NCBI GenBank assembly: GCA_017475765.1
Contig: JAFVEY010000054.1
Span: 30,720 to 94,719 of the forward strand
DNA from: Clostridia bacterium
Lineage (GTDB): Bacteria; Bacillota; Clostridia; Oscillospirales; Acutalibacteraceae
Length of the DNA: 64,000 nt
Direction of reading: 5' to 3'
Part shown: positions 27,211-35,543 of the stretch, piece by piece
Numbering within the stretch: the first letter of the stretch is position 1
Layout: every line of letters starts with the position of its first letter
Program-made: the position numbers and the translations under genes
Notes under the pieces: model-generated
The model's database searches: none
The model's input: only the letters and a program-made list of their open reading frames with translations
Told to the model about the DNA's origin: nothing

Positions 27211-27239
27211 TTGTTATTTATTTTACAATAATTTATAAT
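27211..27239 (+). promoter_or_regulatory. promoter of the small XRE gene
   Basis: TTGTTA (27211-27216) and TATAAT (27234-27239) with 17 bp spacing, 35 bp before the start codon. Confidence 0.65.
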
Positions 27240-27274
27240 CGTAATGGTTAATTTTTATTAGAGAGGTGTAATCC

Positions 27275-27526
27275 ATGAGATTGCGTAAGCAAGCACTAGG
27301 ATCAAGAAATCTGATCGGCGTAAGAGTTGAAGAGGCACGCAAGAAAAAGGGCATGAAGCAGAAGGAGCTTCTCGCACAGCTGCAGGTCAGAGGTGTCGAT
27401 ATGAATGCTTCGGGATTGTCAAAGCTCGAAGGACAAATCAGATATGTTACGGATATTGAGCTTGTTGCACTTTCAGACATCCTTGAAGTATCTGTTGACT
27501 ATCTTCTTGGAAGAGAAAAGAAATAA
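27275..27526 (+). CDS. small XRE-family HTH regulator
   Basis: 83 residues, almost entirely one Cro/CI-type helix-turn-helix: GVRVEEARKKKGMKQKELL, then SGLSKLEGQIRYVTDIELVA and the closing SVDYLLGREKK that ends many such domains. There is no ligand or oligomerisation domain. It has its own promoter and terminator, so it is a single-gene unit. The target is unknown; nothing nearby looks like a toxin or phage gene. Confidence 0.88.
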   Translation: MRLRKQALGSRNLIGVRVEEARKKKGMKQKELLAQLQVRGVDMNASGLSKLEGQIRYVTDIELVALSDILEVSVDYLLGREKK

Positions 27527-27533
27527 TACAAAA

Positions 27534-27562
27534 CGGCTGCGCAGGGCGCAGCCGCATTTTTT
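27534..27562 (+). terminator. terminator after the small XRE gene
   Basis: CGGCTGCGC (27534-27542) pairs with GCGCAGCCG (27546-27554) around a 3-base loop, followed by CA and six T residues. Confidence 0.93.
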
Positions 27563-27575
27563 GCATGGACAGCTG

Positions 27576-27604
27576 TTTACAAGTCTTGAAAAATATGTTA
27601 TATT
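27576..27604 (+). promoter_or_regulatory. pyrE promoter
   Basis: TTTACA (27576-27581) and TATATT (27599-27604), 17 bp apart. The short leader leaves no room for a PyrR-type attenuator. Confidence 0.6.
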
Positions 27605-27637
27605 ATAATAGAAAAATGTTTGTAACGGAGGTTTCTT

Positions 27638-28315
27638 ATGGAAAACTACAAAAAGGAATTTATTGAGTTTATGGTTGACTGTCAGGTGCTGAAATTCGGT
27701 GATTTTGTCACAAAAAGCGGACGAAAAACGCCGTTTTTCGTCAACACAGGCTTCTACCGCACAGGCGCTCAGCTCCGCAGACTCGGCGGTTATTATGCAG
27801 AAGCAATACATGATAAATTCGGTCTGGATTTTGATGTTCTTTTCGGTCCTGCTTATAAGGGCATACCGCTTTCTGTTGCCGCAGCCATTGCCATCAGCGA
27901 AAAATATGATACCGATATCCGCTACTGTTCCAACCGCAAGGAAATCAAGGATCACGGGGATAAGGGTATTCTTCTCGGCAGCCCGATCAGCGACGGCGAC
28001 AAGGTGGTTATCATTGAGGACGTGACAACAGCAGGAACGTCTATCGAAGAAACATTGCCTATCATAAAAGCACAGGGCAATGTTGAAACACTCGGTCTGG
28101 TTGTTTCCGTTGACAGAATGGAAAGAGGTCAGGGAACAAAGAGCGCTTTGAAGGAGATCGAGGAAAAGTACGGACTGAAAACAACTGCTATCGTAACCAT
28201 GGCGGAAGTCATTGAGCATCTCTATAACAAGGAGTACAAAGGTAAGGTTATTATCGACGACAAGCTGAAGGCTGCCATTGACGCATATTATGAGCAGTAC
28301 GGGGCAGAAGATTGA
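27638..28315 (+). CDS. pyrE: orotate phosphoribosyltransferase
   Basis: 225 residues. The PRPP-binding motif VVIIEDVTTAGTS is near residues 123-135, GPAYKGIPLSVAAA binds the orotate side, and YCSNRKEIKDHG is the flexible catalytic loop. It makes orotidine monophosphate in pyrimidine synthesis. It is separate from pyrC and pyrF, which lie together 10 kb away on the other strand. AACGGAGG precedes the ATG. Confidence 0.96.
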   Translation: MENYKKEFIEFMVDCQVLKFGDFVTKSGRKTPFFVNTGFYRTGAQLRRLGGYYAEAIHDKFGLDFDVLFGPAYKGIPLSVAAAIAISEKYDTDIRYCSNRKEIKDHGDKGILLGSPISDGDKVVIIEDVTTAGTSIEETLPIIKAQGNVETLGLVVSVDRMERGQGTKSALKEIEEKYGLKTTAIVTMAEVIEHLYNKEYKGKVIIDDKLKAAIDAYYEQYGAED

Positions 28316-28360
28316 TTTGCCTCATCGGATTCCGGTATCGGGAGTGCAATCTATATATTA

Positions 28361-28397
28361 AAAAATAGTGTCATCAGTTTCGATGGCACTATTTTTG
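28361..28397 (+). terminator. terminator after pyrE
   Basis: AAAAATAGTG (28361-28370) pairs with CACTATTTTT (28387-28396), with an inner CATC/GATG pair. Confidence 0.85.
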
Positions 28398-28685
28398 TAT
28401 CGGAAGTGATTGGTATGTGTCTTATCTGCTGAGAGGGTTGAGGAAGTGTATGCGGATGATTCTGATTAAAAATGCCCGCACCGATCAGGCACAGGCAATG
28501 AGGATTATATGAGATTGAGCTGTTCTTTCAGGGTGATGTTACGTGCGTCAATGCTTTTTGTAAAAATATTCTGATGTTTAGTGTTGATGACATGAAATAT
28601 ATTGAAATGGCAGGCAAAGCAGCCAACAAAAACAAATACCCACAGCATACATCGGAAACGATGTGTGCGATTTTTATACCCGTTT
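28398..28685. other. gene-free stretch between pyrE and the small membrane gene
   Basis: About 290 bp with several short open frames of ordinary base composition but none with a ribosome binding site or recognisable product. It may hold decayed coding DNA, but I cannot name a parent gene. Confidence 0.4.
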
Positions 28686-28826
28686 TTATACAATAAATAT
28701 CAGTCCGGCGCCTGCTAGAAAAACAGCCATGATCAGCCCCTCGTGGCGATGCTTTGATTTGCTGCAGAAAAAATAAATGATGGCGGTAAATACTATCAGT
28801 ATCAGAAATCGGATGATAAAATTCAT
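28686..28826 (-). CDS. 46-residue two-span membrane protein
   Basis: A short frame starting at ATG 28826 on the minus strand, with GGAGGGG seven bases upstream. The product begins MNFIIRFLILIVFTAIIYFF (first span, residues 3-20), has a short charged loop (SKSKHRHEG), and a second span (about 31-46) running to the stop. The good binding site and the clean hydrophobic-loop-hydrophobic layout argue that it is real. It lies downstream of the calcium ATPase terminator on the same strand. The function is unknown; it could be a small membrane regulator or stress protein. Confidence 0.6.
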   Translation of the reverse strand: MNFIIRFLILIVFTAIIYFFCSKSKHRHEGLIMAVFLAGAGLIFIV

Positions 28827-28880
28827 GGCAACCCCTCCCTGATTTATAATATGAGAGGATAAGCCGAAACTTGACGAAGC

Positions 28881-28916
28881 AAAAAAGAATCGGCATCCGA
28901 ATGATACCGGATGCCG
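28881..28916 (-). terminator. terminator after the calcium ATPase gene
   Basis: CGGCATCCG (28891-28899) pairs with CGGATGCCG (28908-28916). On the minus strand a T-rich run follows (A run at 28881-28886). Confidence 0.9.
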
Positions 28917-28938
28917 AAATTTTGTGTTGTGTTGATTA

Positions 28939-31575
28939 TCAATTCTTGCGTACCAGCTTTACGATCAGCTTGCGTATCATGTCGATCGGGATGACCATAA
29001 ATGAAAGTGCAATACAGATACCCCATGACTGAGGACTGAGTGATTCTACGCTGAGGAATTCTCCTCCGAAGGTTACAAATACAAATTGCAGAAGGAGTAT
29101 ACCCAGCATGACAAGAATGAATTTCTTGTTCTTACCGAGATTGTTGAACAGGTTAAGATGATCTGTGCGGGCATTGAAGCCGTTGAAGGTGATAGACATC
29201 ATAAAGGTTGCAAACAGAGCGGATTTGAGATAGGTGACATCTATGTTTCCGGCGATATCCCTTGACGGGGAAACAAACAGGCTGCTAATCGGAGAAATAA
29301 ACAAAATGCCAAGACAGATAAAGGTAATATACATAGCGGAAATGATAAACTGCACGACCATTTCCTTGTTGACAATGCTTGCCGTGCGTGGGATAGGCTT
29401 TTCATCCATATATTCCTGCAGAGCAGGCTCTCCGCCGAATGCGATCGCTGCCAGCGTATCCATGGCAAGGTTGATGACAAGAAGCTGTACTACTGTCAGA
29501 ATGATATTGTATTCATCGCCCGAACCGATAAGCGGACCAAGGAAACAAATCAGAACCGCAGCCACATTGACAGTCAGCTGGAAGATAAGGAATTTGCGGA
29601 TGCTTTTGAACATCGTTCTTCCGTACAGGATCGCTTTTTCAATTGATAGGAAGTTATCGTCAAGAATGGTGATATCTCCGGCGGATTTGGCAACCTCTGT
29701 ACCGCTGCCCATCGCAAAGCCGACATCAGCCTTTTTGAGTGCAGGGGAGTCATTCACGCCGTCACCTGTCATGCCGACAACCAGGTTAAGCTCCTGAGCA
29801 AGTCGGACAAGACGGCTCTTGTCCATAGGAAGCGCTCTTGCAACGACACGGAGCCGTGGAATGATCTTCTTCACCTCATCATCACTCAGATCTGCAAGCT
29901 CGGCAGAAGTCAGCGCAATGTCATCCTCCGATGTGATAAGTCCCGAATCCTTTGCAATGGCGACAGCCGTTTCCTTACGGTCGCCTGTGATCATAACGAC
30001 CTGTATGCCGGCTGCTTTCACCTCACGGATGGCATCTGCTGCTTCTTTTCGTACATTATCACGGATACTCAGCACACAGATCAGCGTAAGCTCGCCGTCC
30101 GCATTGTCGCCGTCTGCCTTGGCAACAGCCAAAAGACGCATGGAGCGTGCCGCCTGACCGTTGATATAGGTGGTGAGATAGTTCTTTTCGGCAAGTTCTT
30201 TTTTCCTGCCGTTTTCATCAATATAATAGGTGCAGCGGTTAATGATTTTTTCGGGTGCGCCCTTGATATATGTAAAGGTCTTATCGTCACGGACGATCGT
30301 GATGCTTGAAAATTTCTTTGCCGAATCAAACGCATTGAACTCCCTGACATCTTCTTTCTGAATATCGTCTGCTGCCTTTCCCTTGACAAGAAAAGCCATT
30401 AATGCTCTGTCCGTGCTGTTGCCGCCGATCACCTCTCCGTCCGAGGCAGAGGCGGAATTGTTAAGACCTATACCCGTTATGATATCATTTCTTAATTCTG
30501 CAGGCATATCCTCAAGATTTTTGAAGGTTCGGACATTTCCCGTTGTCAGCTCGACAACCGACAGCTTTCCCTCTGTGATAGTGCCTGTCTTATCTGTGAA
30601 GAGCAGACTCAGACTGCCTGCCGTTTCAAGACCGTTGATATTGCGTACCAGGACATTGTCCTTTGCCATTTTCATGCTCTGCATGGAAAGCAGAACAGAG
30701 GTAAGCATCGGCAGACCTTCCGGAACAGCGCAGACGATTACCGTAATAGCAACCGTGATGGCATCTATGATAAGCGTTGCCCATTCCGCAGCATCGGCAG
30801 GCAGGGCACCTGTCAGCAGTCTTTCAGCAATGACGGCAACAACGATAAGTGCTGCTCCGATATATCCGAAAACGGATATCTGTTTTGCCAGCTTTGCCAG
30901 CTTGATCTGAAGCGGAGTGGCTCTTTTATCTTCCTGAACCTCCAGCGCAAGCTCACCAAAAAGGGTCTTATCGCCGACTACCTTGACTTCAAGATGACCT
31001 TCTCCTGCACATACTACCGTACCCCTGTATGCGTAATGTTTGTTCAGAAGATCTTTGATATTGTATTCCTCACCGTTTGCCGGCAGCTTTTCGGCTTCCT
31101 CGGTTTCTCCGTTGAGAGCCGCCTGATCGACTTTGATCTCACCCTCGATGATCTCGCCGTCCGCAGCGATTTTATCGCCTGCCTGAAGAAACAGGATATC
31201 TCCGACAACGATCTCACCCACATGGATCTCGGTGAGCTTGCCGTCACGAATGACTTTTGCTGTTTCCTTTGCTTCTTCCTCCGCTTTCAGCGCAGAAGCC
31301 TTTCCTTCCTGTTTGCTTTGGCTGATTGAGGACACACCGTTGGCGATCAGGATCGCAATAAATACACCGACAGGCTCAAACCATTCGGCTCTGTTCAAAA
31401 ACACGAGAATGACCTGAACGGCAAAAGCTACCAGCAGAATCAGTATCATCGGATCCTTGAAGCCCAAAAGAAATTCTTTCCAGAGAGGGTCGGGCGGAAT
31501 TTGGGTCAGATTGTTCGAGCCGTATTTTTTGCGGCTTTCCTCCACTTCGGCAGCAGACAAACCATTGAGTTTCAT
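28939..31575 (-). CDS. P-type calcium-transporting ATPase, PMCA type
   Basis: 878 residues from ATG 31575 (MKLNGLSAAEVEESRKKYG), with GGAAGGTG upstream; an in-frame start 14 codons earlier has no binding site. It has the TGE-like LNGETEEAEK actuator loop, the phosphorylated Asp328 in LFTDKTGTITEGK, KGAPEKI for nucleotide binding, and MTGDGVNDSPALKKADVG. The membrane part carries PEGLP in helix 4 and NLAMDT in helix 6; NLxMDT is the pattern of PMCA pumps with one calcium site. It exports calcium from the cytoplasm. It is a single-gene unit with a long leader. Confidence 0.93.
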   Translation of the reverse strand: MKLNGLSAAEVEESRKKYGSNNLTQIPPDPLWKEFLLGFKDPMILILLVAFAVQVILVFLNRAEWFEPVGVFIAILIANGVSSISQSKQEGKASALKAEEEAKETAKVIRDGKLTEIHVGEIVVGDILFLQAGDKIAADGEIIEGEIKVDQAALNGETEEAEKLPANGEEYNIKDLLNKHYAYRGTVVCAGEGHLEVKVVGDKTLFGELALEVQEDKRATPLQIKLAKLAKQISVFGYIGAALIVVAVIAERLLTGALPADAAEWATLIIDAITVAITVIVCAVPEGLPMLTSVLLSMQSMKMAKDNVLVRNINGLETAGSLSLLFTDKTGTITEGKLSVVELTTGNVRTFKNLEDMPAELRNDIITGIGLNNSASASDGEVIGGNSTDRALMAFLVKGKAADDIQKEDVREFNAFDSAKKFSSITIVRDDKTFTYIKGAPEKIINRCTYYIDENGRKKELAEKNYLTTYINGQAARSMRLLAVAKADGDNADGELTLICVLSIRDNVRKEAADAIREVKAAGIQVVMITGDRKETAVAIAKDSGLITSEDDIALTSAELADLSDDEVKKIIPRLRVVARALPMDKSRLVRLAQELNLVVGMTGDGVNDSPALKKADVGFAMGSGTEVAKSAGDITILDDNFLSIEKAILYGRTMFKSIRKFLIFQLTVNVAAVLICFLGPLIGSGDEYNIILTVVQLLVINLAMDTLAAIAFGGEPALQEYMDEKPIPRTASIVNKEMVVQFIISAMYITFICLGILFISPISSLFVSPSRDIAGNIDVTYLKSALFATFMMSITFNGFNARTDHLNLFNNLGKNKKFILVMLGILLLQFVFVTFGGEFLSVESLSPQSWGICIALSFMVIPIDMIRKLIVKLVRKN

Positions 31576-31770
31576 ACAATGCACCTTCCATTTGATTGAA
31601 TTTATCTTAATCCGCATCGTTGGCGGCGATAGTCATCCCGTTCATCGGCGCAGTATTAAGCAAAGCATTAAAACACAAAAACCGCCTAAAAAAATGACGA
31701 CAGTCAGGCTTTTTTGTGTAAGGGATGGCACAAAGCAACAGTCATCAGCTCTAAAGACAGTTTCATACTT
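31576..31770 (-). promoter_or_regulatory. structured 5' leader of the calcium ATPase mRNA
   Basis: About 195 bases lie between the predicted transcription start and the start codon. They contain a long hairpin (31672-31720) in which ACACAAAAA and GCCT on one side pair with AGGC and TTTTTTGTGT on the other. I could not match it to a known metal riboswitch. Confidence 0.5.
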
Positions 31771-31776
31771 TTATTA

Positions 31777-31805
31777 ATTATAGGGAATTTACCCCTTTTT
31801 GTCAA
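31777..31805 (-). promoter_or_regulatory. calcium ATPase promoter
   Basis: On the minus strand TTGACA (31805-31800) and TATAAT (31782-31777) with exactly 17 bp, a perfect consensus. The spacer contains an imperfect dyad GGGGTAAATTCCC. Confidence 0.88.
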
Positions 31806-31930
31806 TATGATTTAAAGTAAAATGATCAAACTATCATTTGTTCAGAAGTACGAAAACAAATTTTTAGTCAGGATGATATTGTAATGTAAAAATATAGTCA
31901 CTATCAGTCAAATCTGACAGATATAATTGC

Positions 31931-31959
31931 TTGACATAATCCTGTTAAGGTATTATAAT
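31931..31959 (+). promoter_or_regulatory. promoter of the GH13 gene
   Basis: TTGACA (31931-31936) and TATAAT (31954-31959), 17 bp apart, about 60 bp before the start codon. Confidence 0.9.
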
Positions 31960-32022
31960 GTTAGTTGTTTGATTTGATTGATTTGAATTCATATATTTAT
32001 GAGGAATTATGAGGGGATATGT

Positions 32023-33984
32023 ATGAAAATTTTTAACTCCCGTGAGGCTGAATACCGCTCTCCGACAGGGGCGATTCCTTTCGGTACAAAGCTTCACTTC
32101 AAAATAGTGCTGCCGAGAGATCTCAGATGTTCGGGCGCTGTCCTTGCGCTGAAGGATGATAATTTCGGCGATACCTTCGTTTCCAGTATGTTCTGGTGCG
32201 GAATGGTGGGAGAAAACCACGAGCAGTGGGAATGTGATGTCGATGTGGAACACGTCGGTCTTTATTGGTATCATTTCAGTATTGATACCTGCCACGGCAG
32301 AAGATATATCATGAAGGGCTACGGCGGCGAAGGCTATATCGCCATGAGCGACCATGAGCCGAGATTTCAGCTTTTGTGCTATGAAAAGGATTTTGAAACA
32401 CCGTCCTGGCTGCCCGGTGGGATCATGTATCAGATCTTTCCCGACAGATTCTATTGTTCGGGAGAGCCTAAAACGGGGATCTATCCCGATAAAAAGCTCC
32501 AGACCGAATGGTATAACATTCCCGACTGGAGACCCAATGAACACGGTATCATTACCAACTCGGACTTTTTCGGCGGCGATCTGAAAGGAATTACCCTTAA
32601 GCTCCCTTATCTGCAAAGTCTGGGTGTTACCTGTATCTACCTCAATCCGATTTTTGAGGCTTATTCCAATCATCGCTATGATACGGGCGACTATGAAAAA
32701 ATTGACCCCGTTCTCGGAAATGAGGACGATTTCAGGGAGCTTTGCGCAGAAGCAAAAAAACTGGGAATACATATTATCAATGATGGTGTTTTCAGTCATA
32801 CCGGAAGCGACAGCAAATATTTTAACCGTGAACACCGCTATCCCGGAAACGGCGCATACAATTCACAGGAATCGCCTTACTATACATGGTATAAATTTAT
32901 CGAATGGCCGAATATATATAATTCATGGTGGGGCTTCAATACGCTGCCGGAGGTGGAGGAGCTTTCGACTTCGTTTAATGAATATATCAACGGCGAAAAC
33001 GGTATCATCAGGAAATGGATCAAAGCCGGAAACAGCGGCTGGCGTCTGGATGTTGCCGATGAGCTGCCGGATGAATTTATCGAATATATCCGTGAAGCGG
33101 TCAAGGCAGAGGACAGCGATGCGCTTCTGCTCGGAGAAGTGTGGGAGGATGCTTCCAACAAGGAAAGCTACGGTTCAAGAAGACGTTTCCTTCACGGTAA
33201 GGAGCTTGACAGCGTGATGAACTATCCGTTTAGGGATGCTATCCTTGGATTTCTAGACTGCGGCGACGGCAGAGATATGATCGAAATTGTGCTGAATGTA
33301 CTTGAAAATTATCCCCGTCCTGTGATACGCTCTTTGATGAACCTTCTCGGAACTCACGATACGGAAAGAGTGATCACACTTCTTGCTGGCGAACGTCAGA
33401 ACGGCAGGGGAAGAGAGTGGCAGGCAGCAACAAAGCTCAGTCCTGTCCAGCGTGAATACGGACTCAGGCGGATGAGAATTGCCAGCGGTATTCTTTATAC
33501 GCTTCCGGGCGTTCCGTGTATTTATTACGGCGATGAGGTCGGCGTGGAAGGCTACAAGGATCCCTTTAACCGTGCCACCTATCCATGGGGACGTGAGGAT
33601 GAGGAGCTTCTCAAATGGTACAGGGATCTCGGAGAAATGCGCCATGCCTGCTCATGTCTTGTGGACGGCGATCTGAGAGAGTTCGGCTCGACAGGAAGAA
33701 CGATGGGCTATATCCGTGAGGATGAAAACGAAATGCTCCTTTGTGTTTTCAATGCCGCCGATTATACCATACGCTTCAGAATGCCTGCCGAATTTGTCGG
33801 AGGAAAAGCCTTTATGGGAACATCGGTTGACGGAGATGAGATCATTATGCCCCGTGACAGCTGTGCGTTTATTCTTGCCAAAAAAGCGGCTGTTCTTCGG
33901 GAAGAGGAGATCGCTCTGGCTTTGGAGGAAGCACTTCAGTCACTTGATGAGGAAGAAAGCAGCGAACCGGCTGCAGAACAATAA
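32023..33984 (+). CDS. GH13 glycoside hydrolase, neopullulanase/cyclomaltodextrinase-like
   Basis: 653 residues from ATG 32023 behind GAGGGG. An N-terminal beta domain (about residues 1-115) precedes the barrel, as in cyclomaltodextrinases. The four GH13 regions are present: DGVFSHTG, GWRLDVADE with nucleophile Asp343, LLLGEVWED with acid Glu372, and NLLGTHDTER with Asp446. There is no signal peptide, so it acts in the cytoplasm on imported maltodextrins or cyclodextrins. The last 35 residues are Glu-rich and likely disordered. It is a single-gene unit with no transporter next to it. The precise specificity cannot be told from sequence. Confidence 0.92.
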   Translation: MKIFNSREAEYRSPTGAIPFGTKLHFKIVLPRDLRCSGAVLALKDDNFGDTFVSSMFWCGMVGENHEQWECDVDVEHVGLYWYHFSIDTCHGRRYIMKGYGGEGYIAMSDHEPRFQLLCYEKDFETPSWLPGGIMYQIFPDRFYCSGEPKTGIYPDKKLQTEWYNIPDWRPNEHGIITNSDFFGGDLKGITLKLPYLQSLGVTCIYLNPIFEAYSNHRYDTGDYEKIDPVLGNEDDFRELCAEAKKLGIHIINDGVFSHTGSDSKYFNREHRYPGNGAYNSQESPYYTWYKFIEWPNIYNSWWGFNTLPEVEELSTSFNEYINGENGIIRKWIKAGNSGWRLDVADELPDEFIEYIREAVKAEDSDALLLGEVWEDASNKESYGSRRRFLHGKELDSVMNYPFRDAILGFLDCGDGRDMIEIVLNVLENYPRPVIRSLMNLLGTHDTERVITLLAGERQNGRGREWQAATKLSPVQREYGLRRMRIASGILYTLPGVPCIYYGDEVGVEGYKDPFNRATYPWGREDEELLKWYRDLGEMRHACSCLVDGDLREFGSTGRTMGYIREDENEMLLCVFNAADYTIRFRMPAEFVGGKAFMGTSVDGDEIIMPRDSCAFILAKKAAVLREEEIALALEEALQSLDEEESSEPAAEQ

Positions 33985-33985
33985 G

Positions 33986-34028
33986 GAAAAAACCGCTTGT
34001 CGATTTATGGTCGGCAAGCGGTTTTTTT
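33986..34028. terminator. bidirectional terminator
   Basis: AAAAACCGCTTG pairs with CAAGCGGTTTTTTT around a short loop. It serves the GH13 gene and the convergent DUF378 gene. Confidence 0.9.
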
Positions 34029-34068
34029 GCTTTACAGCTTTGGTATCAGTATGGTTGTCCTTGGTTTA

Positions 34069-34293
34069 TCAGTCGCTGAGAGGTGAACGATGTTCGTTGA
34101 GGACGGAATCGTCACGAAATAAAAGCGAGATGCACCAGATCGCTGCCAAAGCAACAAGCGTGTAGATGATCCTGCTGATAATACCTGTCTGACCGCCGCA
34201 TATCCATGCAACGATATCAAACTGGAAGATTCCCACAGAACCCCAGTTAAGACCGCCGATTATCAGCAATATCATTGAAAGTTTATCGAGCAT
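34069..34293 (-). CDS. DUF378 small membrane protein (YuzA-like)
   Basis: 74 residues with the family start LDKLSMILLIIGGLNWGSVG and a second membrane span around residues 36-58 (SRIIYTLVALAAIWCISLLF). DUF378 proteins are two-span membrane proteins of unknown function, common in Firmicutes. GGAGGTATTTAT lies before the ATG. It is transcribed from the same strand as the sigma-like gene upstream, after a gap of about 60 bases. Confidence 0.9.
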   Translation of the reverse strand: MLDKLSMILLIIGGLNWGSVGIFQFDIVAWICGGQTGIISRIIYTLVALAAIWCISLLFRDDSVLNEHRSPLSD

Positions 34294-34351
34294 ATAAATA
34301 CCTCCAAAATAATTCTGTCATAAGTATTATTGCCTGCTGCGAAAAAATTAT

Positions 34352-34648
34352 TCATAAGTAAAGGGCACATTTTTTTAAAGCGGCAATTCCTTTTCTGATA
34401 TGCTTATAGACGGTTGATGTTGAAATGCCCATTTCCTGTGCAATATTTTTTACGCTGACTCCGCCGAGATAATACGAGTTCACACATTCCTTCTGCCGCT
34501 GAGTCAGCTCATTTTCCATTCCTACCTTCAATATCCGTTTCATTCTTTCTTTTTTTTCATCTGTTTCTTTTCCGTCCGAAAGCAGATAGGAAAGCATGGA
34601 CGCTTTTTTGATCCTCAGCTCGTCAAGTGATCTGATCTCTGTTTTCAT
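34352..34648 (-). CDS. sigma-70 region 4-like HTH protein
   Basis: 98 residues from the ATG that overlaps the stop of the upstream gene (TGATG), behind GGGGG. The C-terminal half is a sigma region 4/LuxR-type helix-turn-helix: ELTQRQKECVNSYYLGGVSV, then IAQEMGISTSTVYKHIRKG. There is no region 2, so it cannot be a complete sigma factor; it may act as a partial sigma or a transcription activator. Such genes, paired with a small helical protein, are common in integrative elements and prophages of Clostridia. Confidence 0.85.
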   Translation of the reverse strand: MKTEIRSLDELRIKKASMLSYLLSDGKETDEKKERMKRILKVGMENELTQRQKECVNSYYLGGVSVKNIAQEMGISTSTVYKHIRKGIAALKKCALYL

Positions 34649-34851
34649 CAGCATTCCCCCTTTCTTCTGACAAGCGTTTCCGCAACATGGATGCAGTCAA
34701 GATACATTCCGTATAAGATATTGTGCCTTTGATTCAGCAGCGCCAGTTTTTCTCCGGCGGCTGTTTTCATTTCCTTTTTGATAGTCTCCAGTCTTTTTTT
34801 GACGTCTGCGGCGCTTTGATAATATTCCTCTGCCCATTCTCTGTATGTCAT
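34648..34851 (-). CDS. small helical protein, co-translated with the sigma-like gene
   Basis: 67 residues, almost all helical and charged, starting MTYREWAEEYYQSAADVKKR and ending in VRRKGEC. No family function is known to me. It has a GAAAGGAG site seven bases before the ATG and overlaps the next gene by one base, so the two are made together. A CACG-N3-CGTG dyad lies 18 bases upstream of its start. Proteins of this shape usually accompany sigma-like factors in element-borne operons. Confidence 0.75.
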   Translation of the reverse strand: MTYREWAEEYYQSAADVKKRLETIKKEMKTAAGEKLALLNQRHNILYGMYLDCIHVAETLVRRKGEC

Positions 34852-34868
34852 TTTGTTTCTCCTTTCAA

Positions 34869-34879
34869 CACGTATCGTG
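34869..34879. promoter_or_regulatory. operator-like dyad CACG-N3-CGTG upstream of the minus-strand operon
   Basis: CACGTATCGTG, flanked by A and T that extend the symmetry. The same half-sites with the same 3-base spacing occur in the XRE promoter at 35063-35073, which suggests a shared regulator. Confidence 0.6.
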
Positions 34880-34919
34880 TGGTTACTTTTTAAAAATAAA
34901 AAGGCTTATTGACAGCTTC

Positions 34920-34935
34920 TGCACATTTATGTGCA
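34920..34935. promoter_or_regulatory. palindrome in the divergent intergenic region
   Basis: TGCACAT and ATGTGCA with two bases between, a perfect 7-bp dyad. It lies in the leader of the minus-strand operon. It could be an operator or an mRNA hairpin. Confidence 0.5.
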
Positions 34936-34958
34936 TTTACAATTCACCTCTATAATTC

Positions 34959-34986
34959 ATTATACGCCTTTTCAGGTGAAAATCAA
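34959..34986 (-). promoter_or_regulatory. probable promoter of the sigma-like operon
   Basis: On the minus strand TTGATT (34986-34981) and TATAAT (34964-34959) are 16 bp apart. An inverted repeat TTCACCT/AGGTGAA (34943-34949 and 34974-34980) flanks the -10 box. Confidence 0.6.
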
Positions 34987-35054
34987 GAGTATATTTTAAA
35001 TTTTTTTTGCTTGTTCGATAAAATGTGCTTTAATAAAAAAATTTAAAATAACAC

Positions 35055-35083
35055 TTGAAATACACGATTCGTGGTGTTATAAT
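35055..35083 (+). promoter_or_regulatory. XRE-ImmA promoter with operator in the spacer
   Basis: TTGAAA (35055-35060) and TATAAT (35078-35083) are 17 bp apart. The dyad CACGATTCGTG (35063-35073) lies wholly between them, so a bound protein would block polymerase. The downstream XRE protein is the obvious candidate for self-repression. Confidence 0.75.
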
Positions 35084-35138
35084 AGGGTAAAAAGAATATG
35101 ACATCAGGGAACTGGGTCTTGAAATTGAGGTAAAAATT

Positions 35139-35543
35139 ATGAAAAGCTATGTTGGAAACAAAATCAGGGAATTGAGAAATGGCTCCGGAATGACTCAGGC
35201 AGAGCTTGCCGCAAAACTCGGCATATCTGCTTCGTCTGTCGGAATGTATGAGCAGGGCAGACGTGAGCCTGACAGCGAAACTATCCTGAAGCTGTGCAGT
35301 ATTTTCGGAACATCGACAGACTATCTTCTCGGCAATACCAAAACCGAAAAAAAATCTGTCGGCAGGGAAATTTCCGATGTTTTTGATGAGTTTACTCAGA
35401 TTCTGACCTCTCAGCAGGGACTGATGTTTGACGGCGTGCCGCTGAATGACGACGACAGAAGTAAAATCGTGGACGCCATCAGGGTGGTTGCGGCTCTTGC
35501 TCAGCAGCAGCATAAAAAATCTTTCGGTAACGGAGAGTGCTAA
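35139..35543 (+). CDS. XRE-family repressor (ImmR-like)
   Basis: 134 residues. The N-terminal Cro/CI helix-turn-helix spans about residues 5-62: IRELRNGSGMTQAELAAKLG, SASSVGMYEQGRREPDSET and STDYLLG. The C-terminal 70 residues form a helical tail, probably for dimerisation or for recognition by the protease. The stop overlaps the start of an ImmA-type metallopeptidase gene (TAATG). In ICEBs1 of Bacillus this pair is a repressor and the protease that cleaves it; by analogy this protein is likely inactivated by its neighbour. Confidence 0.9.
   Translation: MKSYVGNKIRELRNGSGMTQAELAAKLGISASSVGMYEQGRREPDSETILKLCSIFGTSTDYLLGNTKTEKKSVGREISDVFDEFTQILTSQQGLMFDGVPLNDDDRSKIVDAIRVVAALAQQQHKKSFGNGEC

Noticed and set aside
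28398..28685. Possible remnant of a coding gene on the plus strand (open frame from about 28500 to 28694)
   Set aside because: The frame has no start with a binding site and resembles no protein I know. It also overlaps the end of the small membrane gene.
31576..31770. Possible yybP-ykoY manganese riboswitch
   Set aside because: I could not find the conserved loop motifs of that class in the leader, so only an unclassified structured leader is reported.
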